Made by a program: the position numbers and the translations under genes
Part shown: piece after piece, positions 1-8,726 of the stretch
How the letters are laid out: each line of letters opens with the position of its first letter
How positions within the stretch are numbered: position 1 is the stretch's first letter
NCBI RefSeq assembly: GCF_039530285.1
Contig: NZ_BAAAOK010000015.1
Coordinates: 1 to 64,000 of the forward strand
Source of the DNA: Actinomadura_C alba
Lineage (GTDB): Bacteria > Actinomycetota > Actinomycetes > Streptosporangiales > Streptosporangiaceae
DNA length: 64,000 nt
Reading direction: 5' to 3'
The notes under the pieces: model-generated
Told to the model about the DNA's origin: nothing
The model's database searches: none
What the model saw: only the letters and a program-made list of their open reading frames with translations

Positions 1-660
1 GCGGTGGTCGGTGTGGACCGGGGGGTGGCCGTCTCGGCTGCCCTGTCCACCGGGGAACTGCTGTCGGTACCCGGCCTGCGCCACAGCGAGGCCAAGCGGC
101 TGCTGCGACTGCAACGCAGGCTGGCAAGGGCCAAGCCCGGGTCGAACCGGAGGCGGCGCGTCAAGACCGCGATCGCCCGGATCAAGGCCCGCGAGGTGGA
201 TCGCCGCATGGACTGGGTGGAGAAGACCTCCACTGATCTGGCCCGTCGTTTCGACGTGATCTGTGTCGAGGACCTGAGGATCGGCAACATGGTGCGCTCG
301 GCGCGCGGCACCGTTGCCGCGCCCGGGAAGAATGTGCGGGCCAAGGCCGGTCTCAACCGGTCCATCCACGCCAATGGCTGGGGCCGGTTGGTGACCCGGC
401 TGGAGCACAAGGCTCCCGGCCGGGTGGAGAAGATCAATCCCGCGTTCACCTCCCAGACCTGTAACGCCTGCGGGCATCGCGCAGCGGGCAACCGTGAGAG
501 CCAAGCGGTTTTTCGCTGTCGCGCCTGCGGGCACACAGATCACGCGGACGTGAACGCGGCCAAGAACATCGCCGTCGGGCGGACGGTGACTGCGCGGGGA
601 GGCCAGGCGTTGGCCCGGCCGGTGAACCGCGAACCTCACCTCGTTCTCTCCTTTGCATAG
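1..660 (+). CDS. tnpB: TnpB-type RNA-guided nuclease of an IS200/IS605-family element, C-terminal part
   Basis: The reading frame is open from the first base, so the N-terminal part lies outside the window. The visible 219 codons hold the whole RuvC-like nuclease half: first Asp in VGVDRG (residue 6), Glu in CVEDL (about 90), last Asp in HADVNAAKNI (about 183), and a zinc finger from CNACG (154/157) and CRACG (173/176). TnpB proteins are known to be RNA-guided DNA nucleases of IS605-type transposons. Because all three acidic residues and four Cys are present, this copy could be active if its missing front is intact. No Y1 transposase (tnpA) is visible. The element's right end follows directly. 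Confidence 0.9.
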   Translation, partial: AVVGVDRGVAVSAALSTGELLSVPGLRHSEAKRLLRLQRRLARAKPGSNRRRRVKTAIARIKAREVDRRMDWVEKTSTDLARRFDVICVEDLRIGNMVRSARGTVAAPGKNVRAKAGLNRSIHANGWGRLVTRLEHKAPGRVEKINPAFTSQTCNACGHRAAGNRESQAVFRCRACGHTDHADVNAAKNIAVGRTVTARGGQALARPVNREPHLVLSFA

Positions 661-708
661 GGGACGGGGGGTGGAATCCCCCGCCTTCGGGCGGGGGAGG
701 GCGTCAAC
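661..708 (+). ncRNA. Right-end hairpin and probable 3' end of the TnpB guide (omega) RNA scaffold
   Basis: A GAATC-type lead-in precedes a perfect hairpin with 9-bp stem TCCCCCGCC and loop TTCG (677-698), followed by GAGGGCGTCAAC. This arrangement (GAATC, hairpin, GAGG, TCAA) matches, from memory, the scaffold 3' end of the ISDra2 guide RNA, which overlaps the tnpB 3' end and the transposon right end. By analogy the scaffold would end near 707 and the guide would be read from the flanking DNA, the glcE 3' end. The start of the RNA cannot be placed; it probably lies inside tnpB. Confidence 0.5.
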
Positions 709-1903
709 AGATGCCTCCGGCGAAACGGCCAGGGGACAGACGGTGTTCGGGATCGAACTGGTCCTTCACCCGGCGCATGAGGCCGAGTGCGGGGACCGGC
801 CCCCACATGTCGAGCCCTTCGCGAAGCTCGGGGGGAGCGGTGAGGACGACGGCGTGCCCAAGGTCGCGGGCGGCTTCGAGGACCTCGGCGACTCGCCGGG
901 CGCCGGCGTCCGCCGGCAGGGCGATCTGCCAGGCGCCGCTGCCCGCCGATCCCCGTGCCTCCGCGCCGGCGGCGATGTCGAGGACGCGGGGCAGATCGGT
1001 GGGCTTGACCCGGAGCTCGATGAGGATCTCTCCGGCGAGGCCCCGGCCCCACCACGAGGGGACGGCCTCGCCGACCTCGGCGCCCGGCCCGAGCAGGGCG
1101 GCCGCCGCGTCGGCGCGGGCGGTGACGCCCGAGGGGGACCCCTCCACGAGCACCCCGACCGTGACCGGGCCGTCCGCGGGCGCGTCCACCTCGATTGCGC
1201 TGGGCACGATCGCCGAGTGCAGCACGCCGCGTACGACCTCGCCGGCGGCGGTCGCACCGGCCGTACGGGCGGTGACGAACGCCCGCCCCCGCGGCAGCGG
1301 ATGCAGCCGGAAGGCCGCCTCCACGATCAGGCCGAGCGTGCCGTACGAGCCGGTGACGAGCTTGCCCAGGTCGTATCCCGCGACGTTCTTGACGACCTTG
1401 CCGCCCGCCCTGGCGACGGCTCCGTCGGCCCGGATGACGGTGACGCCGATCAGCAGGTCGCGCGGGGTGCCGTAGCGCAGGCGCAGCGGCCCGGCGGCCG
1501 CGGTGGCGAGCGTGCCGCCGACCGTCGAACCCTCGAGGGGGAGGTCGAGCGCGAGCCGCTGGCCGCTCGCCTCGAGCGTCTCGCTCAGCCGGTGCAGGGG
1601 CAGGCCGGCCTCGACCTTGACGACGAGGTCACCGGCGGCGTGCTCGATGACGCGGTCCAGGCCGCGCGTGTCGACGAGCAGGTCGCACCGCCGGGGCGGT
1701 GCCCCCCAGTCCATTCGGGTGCCGGCTCCGCGCGCGACCACGGCGAGGCCGTGCTCGGCGGCGACCCGCATGAGCTCGCTCGCCTCCTCCACGGTCGCCG
1801 GTGCCGCGACGTGTTCGGGCGCGACGCCCTGTACGGCGTCGTCGGCGTCACCGGGCCGTACGTCGGCGCACACCTCACCGAGCGCCTTCGAGGACGTGGT
1901 CAT
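704..1903 (-). CDS. glcE: Glycolate oxidase FAD-binding subunit GlcE
   Basis: The 399-residue product is a PCMH-type FAD-binding oxidoreductase. It has an ARGAGTRMDWG nucleotide-binding segment near residue 57 and ends in LSPGRFAGGIC. GlcE pairs with GlcD (and normally the iron-sulfur subunit GlcF) to oxidise glycolate to glyoxylate. The ATG at 1903 follows a GAGGTGGGG ribosome site, and glcD ends 46 bp upstream, so the two form an operon. The stop codon lies in the terminal TCAAC of the IS element. GlcE proteins commonly end at GRFAGGI, so the insertion probably replaced the native stop and added a Cys. No glcF is seen; it would lie beyond the element, outside the window. Confidence 0.85.
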   Translation of the reverse strand: MTTSSKALGEVCADVRPGDADDAVQGVAPEHVAAPATVEEASELMRVAAEHGLAVVARGAGTRMDWGAPPRRCDLLVDTRGLDRVIEHAAGDLVVKVEAGLPLHRLSETLEASGQRLALDLPLEGSTVGGTLATAAAGPLRLRYGTPRDLLIGVTVIRADGAVARAGGKVVKNVAGYDLGKLVTGSYGTLGLIVEAAFRLHPLPRGRAFVTARTAGATAAGEVVRGVLHSAIVPSAIEVDAPADGPVTVGVLVEGSPSGVTARADAAAALLGPGAEVGEAVPSWWGRGLAGEILIELRVKPTDLPRVLDIAAGAEARGSAGSGAWQIALPADAGARRVAEVLEAARDLGHAVVLTAPPELREGLDMWGPVPALGLMRRVKDQFDPEHRLSPGRFAGGIC

Positions 1904-1949
1904 CCCCACCTCTTCCTGCCGGATCTCGCTGCGAGCCGTGAACGGGCCA

Positions 1950-3395
1950 TCAGAACTGCTCCGCCTGGCCGGAGGCGACGAGCGGATGGACGCCCTTACG
2001 CACGCCGGGCACCTCCCCGCACAGCCGCGGGGTCGGGAAGATCTTGCCGGGGTTGCAGAGCCCTGCGGGATCGAAGGCGCACCGCACCATCTGCATGGTG
2101 TCGAGATCGGTGTCGGTGAACATCCGGGGCATGTAGCGGGACTTGTCGACCCCGACGCCGTGCTCGCCGGTGATGGAACCGCCGTGTTCGATGCACAGGT
2201 CGAGGATCTGCCCGGAGACCTCCTCGGCCCGCTCGCCCGCCCCGGGTTCGCCGTCGTCGAAGAGCACCAGGGGGTGCAGGTTCCCGTCGCCGGCGTGGAA
2301 GACGTTGGCCACCCGTACGCCGCTGCCACGGGAGAGCTCGTCGATCCGCGCCAGCACCTGCGCGAGCGCGGTGCGGGGGATCACGCCGTCCTGCACGATG
2401 TAGGCCGGGCTGATCCGGCCGACCGCGGCGAAGGCCGACTTGCGGCCGGTCCAGATGAGGGCTCGCGCTGTGTCGTCGGCGGCGATCCGGATCTCGAACG
2501 ACCCGGCCTCGCGGCACAGCCGCTCAACCTCGGCGAACTGCTCCTCGACCTCGGCGGCGGGGCCGTCGAGCTCCACGATGAGCACCGCGCCGGCACCCGG
2601 CGGGTAACCGCACTGCACCGCGGCCTCGGCCGCCTCGATGGACAGGGCGTCCATCATCTCGATCGCCGCGGGCACCACCCCGGCGCCGATGATGGCCGAC
2701 ACGGCCGCGCCGCCCGCCTCCATCGACTCGAAGGCGGCGAGGAGCGTCTGCACCGTCTCGGGCAGCCGGGTCAGCCGTACCGTGATCTTGGTGGTGATGC
2801 CCAGCGTGCCCTCGGCGCCGATGAAGGTGCCGAGCAGGTCGTATCCCGGCCAGTCGTGGAGGGTCACGATCTCGCCTTCGGGGGTGACGATCTCGCAGGC
2901 GAGCACGTGGTGCGCGGTGAAGCCGTACTTCAGGCAGTGGGCCCCACCCGAGTTCTCGGCCACGTTCCCGCCGATGGAGCAGATCTGCTGGCTCGACGGA
3001 TCGGGCGCGTAGTAGTAGCCGTGCGGGCGCACCGCCCTGCTGACGTCGAGGTTGATCACTCCTGGTTCGACGACGGCCCGCTCGTTGTCGATGTCGATCT
3101 CGAGGATCCGGCGCATCCGGGAGGTCACGATGAGCACCCCGTCGGTGCGGGGGAGGGCGCCACCGGACAGCCCGGTGCCCGAGCCTCTCGCGACGTAGGG
3201 CACTCCGGCGGCCACGCACTCCCGTACGATCGCGGCGACCTGCTCGGCGTCGTCCGGCAGCACCACGATGCCCGGCGTCGCCCGATGGTAGGTCAGCCCG
3301 TCGCAATCGTAGGTACGGAGCCGCACGGGGTCGGTGATGACCCCGTCCGCCCCGAGCAGCTCGGTGAACCGTGCCGCCATCGCCGCAACGTCCAT
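1950..3395 (-). CDS. glcD: Glycolate oxidase subunit GlcD (FAD-linked)
   Basis: The 481-residue protein is a two-domain FAD-linked oxidase. The N-terminal FAD-binding half carries ARGSGTGLSGG and the PDPSSQQICSIGGNVAENSGG region. The C-terminal half has NVFHAGDGNLHP and GEHGVGVDKSRYMP. These are hallmark GlcD motifs for oxidation of glycolate or another 2-hydroxy acid to the 2-oxo acid. Of two closely spaced ATGs (3401, 3395) I chose 3395 because AAGGAG then sits 9 nt upstream. It is followed by glcE and preceded by the malate synthase gene, which would consume the glyoxylate produced. Confidence 0.9.
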   Translation of the reverse strand: MDVAAMAARFTELLGADGVITDPVRLRTYDCDGLTYHRATPGIVVLPDDAEQVAAIVRECVAAGVPYVARGSGTGLSGGALPRTDGVLIVTSRMRRILEIDIDNERAVVEPGVINLDVSRAVRPHGYYYAPDPSSQQICSIGGNVAENSGGAHCLKYGFTAHHVLACEIVTPEGEIVTLHDWPGYDLLGTFIGAEGTLGITTKITVRLTRLPETVQTLLAAFESMEAGGAAVSAIIGAGVVPAAIEMMDALSIEAAEAAVQCGYPPGAGAVLIVELDGPAAEVEEQFAEVERLCREAGSFEIRIAADDTARALIWTGRKSAFAAVGRISPAYIVQDGVIPRTALAQVLARIDELSRGSGVRVANVFHAGDGNLHPLVLFDDGEPGAGERAEEVSGQILDLCIEHGGSITGEHGVGVDKSRYMPRMFTDTDLDTMQMVRCAFDPAGLCNPGKIFPTPRLCGEVPGVRKGVHPLVASGQAEQF

Positions 3396-3494
3396 CGCCA
3401 TCACTCCTTCAGCACACGCCTTGTGCCGCGATCACGCAATGGTCACGTACCTGGAAAGTCGCCGATTCCGTACAAGATGGCATAACTGCGGCAG

Positions 3495-3560
3495 AGGCGG
3501 CAGGACCACGCCGGCCCGGGCGCGGCCGCGTCGGACGACGTGGTCCTGCGATGGCCGCCT
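3495..3560 (-). terminator. Hairpin terminator downstream of aceB
   Basis: The arms CAGGACCACG (3501-3510) and CGTGGTCCTG (3539-3548) form a perfect 10-bp stem. An outer AGGCGG/CCGCCT pair extends it at 3495-3500 and 3555-3560. The hairpin lies between the aceB stop and glcD. It has no U-tract, as is usual for actinomycete terminators. Confidence 0.55.
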
Positions 3561-3597
3561 CCGCTCGCCGGGTCGGCCTGATCGGGAATCTGCGGCG

Positions 3598-5202
3598 CTA
3601 CGGCATGCGCTCGTAGGCCGGGACGGTCAGGAACTCGGCGTAGTCGTCGGCCAGCGCGACCTCCTTGAACAGCGACACGGCCTGGGCGAACCGCTGCTCG
3701 TCGAACCGATCGCCCAGGGACTCGCGGATCTTGCCGAGCTCCTCGTCGATGATCTGCTCGACCAGTTTCTCGGTGACGCGCGTGCCGTCGGCCAGGGTGA
3801 CGTCGTTGTGGATCCACTGCCAGATCTGCGAGCGTGAGATCTCCGCCGTGGCGGCGTCCTCCATGAGGTTGTGGATCCCGACCGCGCCGTTGCCGCCCAG
3901 CCACGAGGCGATGTACTGCAGCCCCACGTCGACGTTGTTGCGCAGCCCGGTCTCGGTGATCTCGCCCGGCGTCTGGTCGACGGCGAGCAGGTCGGCGGCC
4001 GAGACCTTGACCTCCTCGCGCAGCCGGTCGCGCTGATTCGGCCTGTCGCCGAGCACGCCGTCGAAGATCTCGCGGCAGATCGGCACCAGGTCGGGGTGGG
4101 CGACCCACGACCCGTCGAAGCCGTCACCGGACTCGCGGGCCTTGTCGCCGCGCACCTTCTCGAAGGCGACCCGGTTGACCTCCTCGTCGCGGCGCGACGG
4201 AATGAACGCGGCCATGCCGCCGATCGCGTGCGCCCCGCGCTTGTGGCACGTGCGGACGAGCAGCTCCGTGTAGGCGCGCATGAACGGGGCGGTCATGGTG
4301 ATCGCGTTGCGCTCCGGCAGCAGGAAGTCCGCTCCGCGCGAGCGGAACTTCTTGATCACCGAGAAGAGGTAGTCCCAGCGGCCGGCGTTGAGCCCCGCGG
4401 AGTGATCGCGCAGTTCGTACAGGATCTCGTCCATCTCGAACGCCGCCGGGATGGTCTCGATGAGCACCGTCGCGCGGATGGTGCCGCGGGGGATCTCCAG
4501 CGCGTCCTGGGCCAGGTTGAAGACGTCGTTCCACAGCCGCGCCTCGAGATGGCTCTCGATCTTCGGCAGGTAGTAGTACGGACCCTTGCCCTTGTCCAGC
4601 TGGCGGCGGGCGCAGTGGAAGAGGTAGAGGCCGAAGTCGAACAGCGAGCCCGACATGCGCTCGCCGTCGACGAGGACGTGCTTCTCGTCCAGGTGCCAGC
4701 CGCGCGGGCGCACCACGATCGTGGCCAGCTCGTCGTCGGGCTTCAGCGCGTAGCCCTTGCCCTCCGGAGAGGTGAAGTCGATCGTGCGGTCGAGGGCGTC
4801 GCGCAGGCTGAGCTGCCCCTCGACCATGTTCTCCCAGAGCGGGGTGTTGGCGTCCTCGAAGTCGGCCAGCCACACCTTCGCGCCCGAGTTCAGCGCGTTG
4901 ATGGTCATCTTGCGGTCGGTCGGCCCGGTGATCTCGACCCGCCGGTCCTCCAGTCCCGGCGCGGGTTCCGCGACCCTCCAGGCGGTGTCATTGCGGACGT
5001 CCGCCGTCTCGGAAAGGAAGTCGAGGGTGCCACCGGCGGTGAGCCGGCTCTCCCGCACGCCGCGCTGGGCCAGGAGTTCCTTGCGGCGAGCGCCGAACTC
5101 GCGCTGCAGGGAGGCGAGGAAACTCAGCGCCCCGGGAGTGAGGACCTCGTCGTAACGATCGTGGAGGGGGCCGGTTACCTCCACGCCTTCGGCTCCGGCC
5201 AT
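3598..5202 (-). CDS. aceB: Malate synthase A
   Basis: The 534-residue protein is a malate synthase of the A class, of normal length. It condenses glyoxylate with acetyl-CoA to malate in the glyoxylate shunt. Visible family landmarks are KVWLADFEDANTP, VVRPRGWHLDEKH, PKIESHLEARLWNDVF, GRWDYLFSVIKKF and GGMAAFIPS. The ATG at 5202 follows a GGGAAGG ribosome site. Its neighbours on the same strand, glcD and glcE, make glyoxylate from glycolate, so the three genes form a C2-compound block. A small inverted repeat sits about 35 bp upstream and could be its operator. Confidence 0.95.
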   Translation of the reverse strand: MAGAEGVEVTGPLHDRYDEVLTPGALSFLASLQREFGARRKELLAQRGVRESRLTAGGTLDFLSETADVRNDTAWRVAEPAPGLEDRRVEITGPTDRKMTINALNSGAKVWLADFEDANTPLWENMVEGQLSLRDALDRTIDFTSPEGKGYALKPDDELATIVVRPRGWHLDEKHVLVDGERMSGSLFDFGLYLFHCARRQLDKGKGPYYYLPKIESHLEARLWNDVFNLAQDALEIPRGTIRATVLIETIPAAFEMDEILYELRDHSAGLNAGRWDYLFSVIKKFRSRGADFLLPERNAITMTAPFMRAYTELLVRTCHKRGAHAIGGMAAFIPSRRDEEVNRVAFEKVRGDKARESGDGFDGSWVAHPDLVPICREIFDGVLGDRPNQRDRLREEVKVSAADLLAVDQTPGEITETGLRNNVDVGLQYIASWLGGNGAVGIHNLMEDAATAEISRSQIWQWIHNDVTLADGTRVTEKLVEQIIDEELGKIRESLGDRFDEQRFAQAVSLFKEVALADDYAEFLTVPAYERMP

Positions 5203-5236
5203 CTGCCTTCCCTTTCGTCTGGTGAAAAAAAACTTC

Positions 5237-5250
5237 TGTTGAGCGGAACA
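5237..5250 (-). promoter_or_regulatory. Possible operator of aceB: inverted repeat TGTT-N6-AACA
   Basis: TGTTGAGCGGAACA lies 35 nt upstream of the aceB start, next to a run of eight A residues on the plus strand. Glyoxylate-bypass genes are often controlled by IclR-type repressors that bind such palindromes. The assignment to a regulator is inference. Confidence 0.3.
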
Positions 5251-5444
5251 TTAGTCCGGCATGCGGAGGAGGGTCAAAGGGGTCACCGCGGTCTCACGCG
5301 CCGGCTGCGTTCTGCCCGGTCATACCCACGGTGGGCGTCGTGCGGGGTTGCCCCGGGCACAAAAGCAGGTGAACGCGCAGGCCACGCGTGAGACGATCGA
5401 AGGGAAGACCTCGCCGCGCCGCGGCGTTCCACCTCTGAGGACAT

Positions 5445-6854
5445 ATGACTGCTGCTTTCTCCGAAGACCACGAAGACCAGCCCATCAACGGTGACCTGGA
5501 TCTCGCCGAGCGACAGGCGCTTCGCCGGGTCGCCGGGCTGTCTACAGAGCTGCACGACGTCACCGAGGTCGAATACCGGGCGCTGCGGCTTGAGCGCGTC
5601 GTGCTCATCGGCGTGTGGACCGAGGGAACCGTCCGCCAGGCCGAGAACTCGCTGCGCGAGCTCGCGCTCCTGGCCGAGACGGCCGGGTCGCAGGTGCTCG
5701 AGGGCCTGATGCAGCGCCGTTCGACGCCCGATCCCGCGACGTACGTCGGTTCGGGCAAGGCGGCCGAGCTGAGCGACATCGTGATCGCGACCGGCGCCGA
5801 CACCGTCATCTGCGACGGAGAGCTCACGCCCGGCCAGCTGCGCCAGCTGGAAGAGATCGTCAAGGTCAAGGTCATCGACCGCACCGCGCTGATCCTCGAC
5901 ATCTTCGCCCAGCATGCCCGCAGCCGAGAGGGCAAGGCGCAGGTCGAGCTCGCCCAGCTCAGCTACCTGCTGCCCCGTCTGCGCGGCTGGGGTGGCAACC
6001 TGTCCCGGCAGGTGGGCGGACGCGCCGCGGGCGGTGTGGGCATCGGCGGCCGAGGCCCCGGTGAGACCAAGATCGAGCTGGACCGGCGGCGGATCCGCAC
6101 CCGGATGGCCAAGCTGCGCAGGCAGCTCGCCGGGATGACCACGGCGCGCGACACCAAGCGGGCCGAGCGGCGCCGGCGCAAGGTGCCCTCGGTGGCGATC
6201 GCCGGCTACACCAACGCGGGCAAGTCCTCGTTGCTCAACCGGCTGACCGGCGCGGGAGTACTCGTCGAGGACGCGCTGTTCGCCACCCTCGATCCGACCG
6301 TACGGCGGGCGATCACGCCGAGCGGCCGGGGCTTCACGCTGACCGACACGGTCGGCTTCGTACGGCACCTGCCGCACCAGCTCGTCGAGGCGTTCAGATC
6401 CACCCTCGAGGAGGTCTCGGACGCCGATCTCATCCTGCACGTCGTCGACGGTTCCGAGGCCGACCCCGAGGCACAGATCGACGCCGTCCGGGAGGTGCTC
6501 CGCGAGATCGGCGCCGACACGGTGCCCGAGCTCGTGGTCATCAACAAGGCGGACGCCGCCGACCCGCTCGCCGTCGCCGGCCTGCGGCGCAGGGAACCGC
6601 GCAGCGTCGTGGTCTCGGCGCGCACCGGCGCCGGGGTCGAGGAGCTCCTCACGGTCATCGAGCAGGACCTGCCCGGCCTCGAGCACACGGTTCAGGTGCT
6701 GGTGCCCTACGATCGCGGCGACGTGGTCGCCCGCGTGCACGAGCAGGGTGAGGTGGTCACCCAGGAGCACACCGCCGAGGGGACGGCCATGCACGCCCGG
6801 GTGCCGGTGAGCCTGGTGGCGGAGCTCGAGGAGTACATCACGACGACCGCCTGA
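5445..6854 (+). CDS. hflX: Ribosome-associated GTPase HflX
   Basis: The 469-residue GTPase has the HflX N-terminal domain, a basic coiled region (GPGETKIELDRRRIR, then RRRRK) and a G domain with P-loop GYTNAGKSSL, DTVGFVRHLPHQLVEAF (switch II) and NKAD. HflX binds 50S and 70S ribosomes and rescues or splits stalled ribosomes. The start at 5445 lies in GGACATATGACTG with the weak purine-rich sequence CTCTGAGGAC ahead. It is divergent from aceB across 242 bp, and no other gene is seen in that gap. Confidence 0.93.
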   Translation: MTAAFSEDHEDQPINGDLDLAERQALRRVAGLSTELHDVTEVEYRALRLERVVLIGVWTEGTVRQAENSLRELALLAETAGSQVLEGLMQRRSTPDPATYVGSGKAAELSDIVIATGADTVICDGELTPGQLRQLEEIVKVKVIDRTALILDIFAQHARSREGKAQVELAQLSYLLPRLRGWGGNLSRQVGGRAAGGVGIGGRGPGETKIELDRRRIRTRMAKLRRQLAGMTTARDTKRAERRRRKVPSVAIAGYTNAGKSSLLNRLTGAGVLVEDALFATLDPTVRRAITPSGRGFTLTDTVGFVRHLPHQLVEAFRSTLEEVSDADLILHVVDGSEADPEAQIDAVREVLREIGADTVPELVVINKADAADPLAVAGLRRREPRSVVVSARTGAGVEELLTVIEQDLPGLEHTVQVLVPYDRGDVVARVHEQGEVVTQEHTAEGTAMHARVPVSLVAELEEYITTTA

Positions 6855-7317
6855 CGCGGCCATTTCCGGAATGCTGAGTGGCCCGTCACCGAATGTCTGA
6901 ATCAGTGGGAATAGCAGGTCGCCAAACGGTTACACCTTGCGAATTCTCCTTGACGCGCCCATGTAACTCCGTACGGTCTGATGTCCTAGAGCAGGGTGAT
7001 GGCGGCGGTGGCCAGGGACTGGGTTTTCTCTATGGGTTTGCCAGCTTTGAGATTTTTGTCCGGTTGCTTTGGAGGAACTTTCCCCGGTGAGGCGGCGTTT
7101 GGTGACAAGAGGTTGTACGTCGGGCCTCTCGTGCACTACCGTGACGAAACCGATATCTCCGGGCTCGTTGCTCCCGGTGGTCAGTCGACCACCAACAACC
7201 CCCCGACGGTTCGCCGGCACCCAGTCGGCGATTTCGATCGAGAGCAGGTGACCCTCTGCATGACGTCCGGAATCCCGCTCCTTGCGCCGAGTGTCCCGAT
7301 CGGCCGGTGACGCGACC
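6855..7317 (+). other. 463-bp leader region between hflX and hutI with a possible promoter and small ORFs
   Basis: No clear gene is present. A sigma70-like pair TTGACG (6950-6955) and TACGGT (6972-6977), 16 nt apart, could drive hutI from a long leader. Base composition is less GC-rich around 7020-7085 than in the flanking genes. A GTG at 7087 follows GGAGG (about 7071-7075) and opens a 54-codon frame ending at 7251 (RRRLVTRGC start). A second frame runs from 6996 to 7310. I recognise neither product, and they may be chance. Confidence 0.4.
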
Positions 7318-8523
7318 ATGACCGTACGGCTGTTGACGAACATCGGCAGGCTCTGGACGGGCACCGATGTCTGCAGCAACGCCGCGATCCTCATCCACGA
7401 CGACCGCATCGTCTGGGCCGGGCCGGCATCCGATCTGCCGCAGAGCGTTCCCGGGGTCATCGACGACATCGTCGATGTGGATCATGTGGAGAACCTCGGC
7501 GGTGGCCTGGTCACCCCGGGCCTGATCGACGCGCACTCCCATCCCGTCTACGCGGGCAACCGCTGGGCCGAGCTGGCCATGCGCACGAGCGGATCGTCGC
7601 ACTCGGAGATCACGGCGGCCGGCGGTGGCGTCAACTCCACCGTCACGGTCACCCGCGGGACCGACCCGTGGACACTGTGCAACAACGTCAGGGAACGCCT
7701 GCGCCAGTGGATCGTCGGCGGCACGACGACGGTCGAGGCCAAGACCGGCTATCACCTCACCCGCGACGGCGAACTCGCCGACATCCGGCTGCTGCGCTCC
7801 CTCGAGAGCGAGCCCGCGATGCCGCGGATCCACGCGACCTTCCTCGCCGCGCATGTGCTGCCGCCCGAGTTCTTCGGCCGCCGCCGCGACTACGTCGAGG
7901 CCGTCCGGCTTTGGGCCGGCGACGCCGCGGCCGCCGGCGCCGACAGCATGGACGTCTACTGCGACGAGGGCCATTTCACCGCCGACGAGGCCCGGGCGCT
8001 GCTGCTGACCGGCAAGCAGGCCGGGCTCAAGGCGCGCATCCATGCCTGCGCCCAGGACCGGGTGGGCGCCGCGCAGGTGGCCGCCGAGGTCGGCTGCTGC
8101 TCCGCCGACCTGCTCACCGAGGCCAGCGAAGAGGACATCAAGGCCCTCGCGCACGCCGGGGTCACTGCGACCGTCTGCCCGGGCAGCGCCCTCCGTACCC
8201 GGCGCACCCCGCCCGTCCGCGCCATGCTCGACCGCGGTGTGACCCTCGCCCTCGGCACCGACCACAACCCCGGCCAGTGCGGCATCACCTCGATGCCGCT
8301 CGTCGTCGGGCTGTCGGTCGCGATGTTCGGCCTGAGCGTCACCGAGGCCCTCCGCGCCGCCACGCTCGGCGGGGCGGCGGCGCTGCGGGTCGGTGACCGC
8401 GGCGCGCTCGCGCCCGGGATGCTCGCTGACATCGTGCTCTGGGACGCCGACCACGAGGGTGCCTTCGCGTGGTCCTTCGGCCTGCGCGCGCTGCGTGTCT
8501 GGCGCGGCGGCGTTGCGATCTGA
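7318..8523 (+). CDS. hutI: Imidazolonepropionase
   Basis: The 401-residue protein is a metal-dependent amidohydrolase of the HutI family, which hydrolyses imidazolone-5-propionate to N-formimino-L-glutamate in histidine degradation. The metal-binding DAHSHPVYAG and GTDHNPGQCG motifs are present, as is GGTTTVEAKTGYHL typical of HutI. The ATG at 7318 was chosen over an upstream start at 7282 because the HutI-like sequence begins there. No other hut gene is adjacent. Three Cys lie close together around AEVGCCSADL, a small peculiarity. Confidence 0.85.
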   Translation: MTVRLLTNIGRLWTGTDVCSNAAILIHDDRIVWAGPASDLPQSVPGVIDDIVDVDHVENLGGGLVTPGLIDAHSHPVYAGNRWAELAMRTSGSSHSEITAAGGGVNSTVTVTRGTDPWTLCNNVRERLRQWIVGGTTTVEAKTGYHLTRDGELADIRLLRSLESEPAMPRIHATFLAAHVLPPEFFGRRRDYVEAVRLWAGDAAAAGADSMDVYCDEGHFTADEARALLLTGKQAGLKARIHACAQDRVGAAQVAAEVGCCSADLLTEASEEDIKALAHAGVTATVCPGSALRTRRTPPVRAMLDRGVTLALGTDHNPGQCGITSMPLVVGLSVAMFGLSVTEALRAATLGGAAALRVGDRGALAPGMLADIVLWDADHEGAFAWSFGLRALRVWRGGVAI

Positions 8524-8726
8524 CCGGCGGCCCGAGCGCGTGGGGCCGCTCGCGCGGCACCGAAGCGGTCTCATGAGTGCCGGTTGATCGTCATGGGTTC
8601 GAGCGAGCGTCATCCGCAGCGGGAGCGATCGCGGGCCACGAGCGCCGGGTCGCGATCGTCATCGGAATCGGCATCGTCACGGACGGACCCGAGCGCGCGG
8701 CATCGCCACAGGAGTGATCTCCGGCC

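Noticed and set aside
653..3485. Long plus-strand frames (653-2119, 1503-3485) opposite glcD/glcE
   Set aside because: They are antisense shadows created by GC-rich third positions; the minus-strand frames carry clear GlcD/GlcE motifs.
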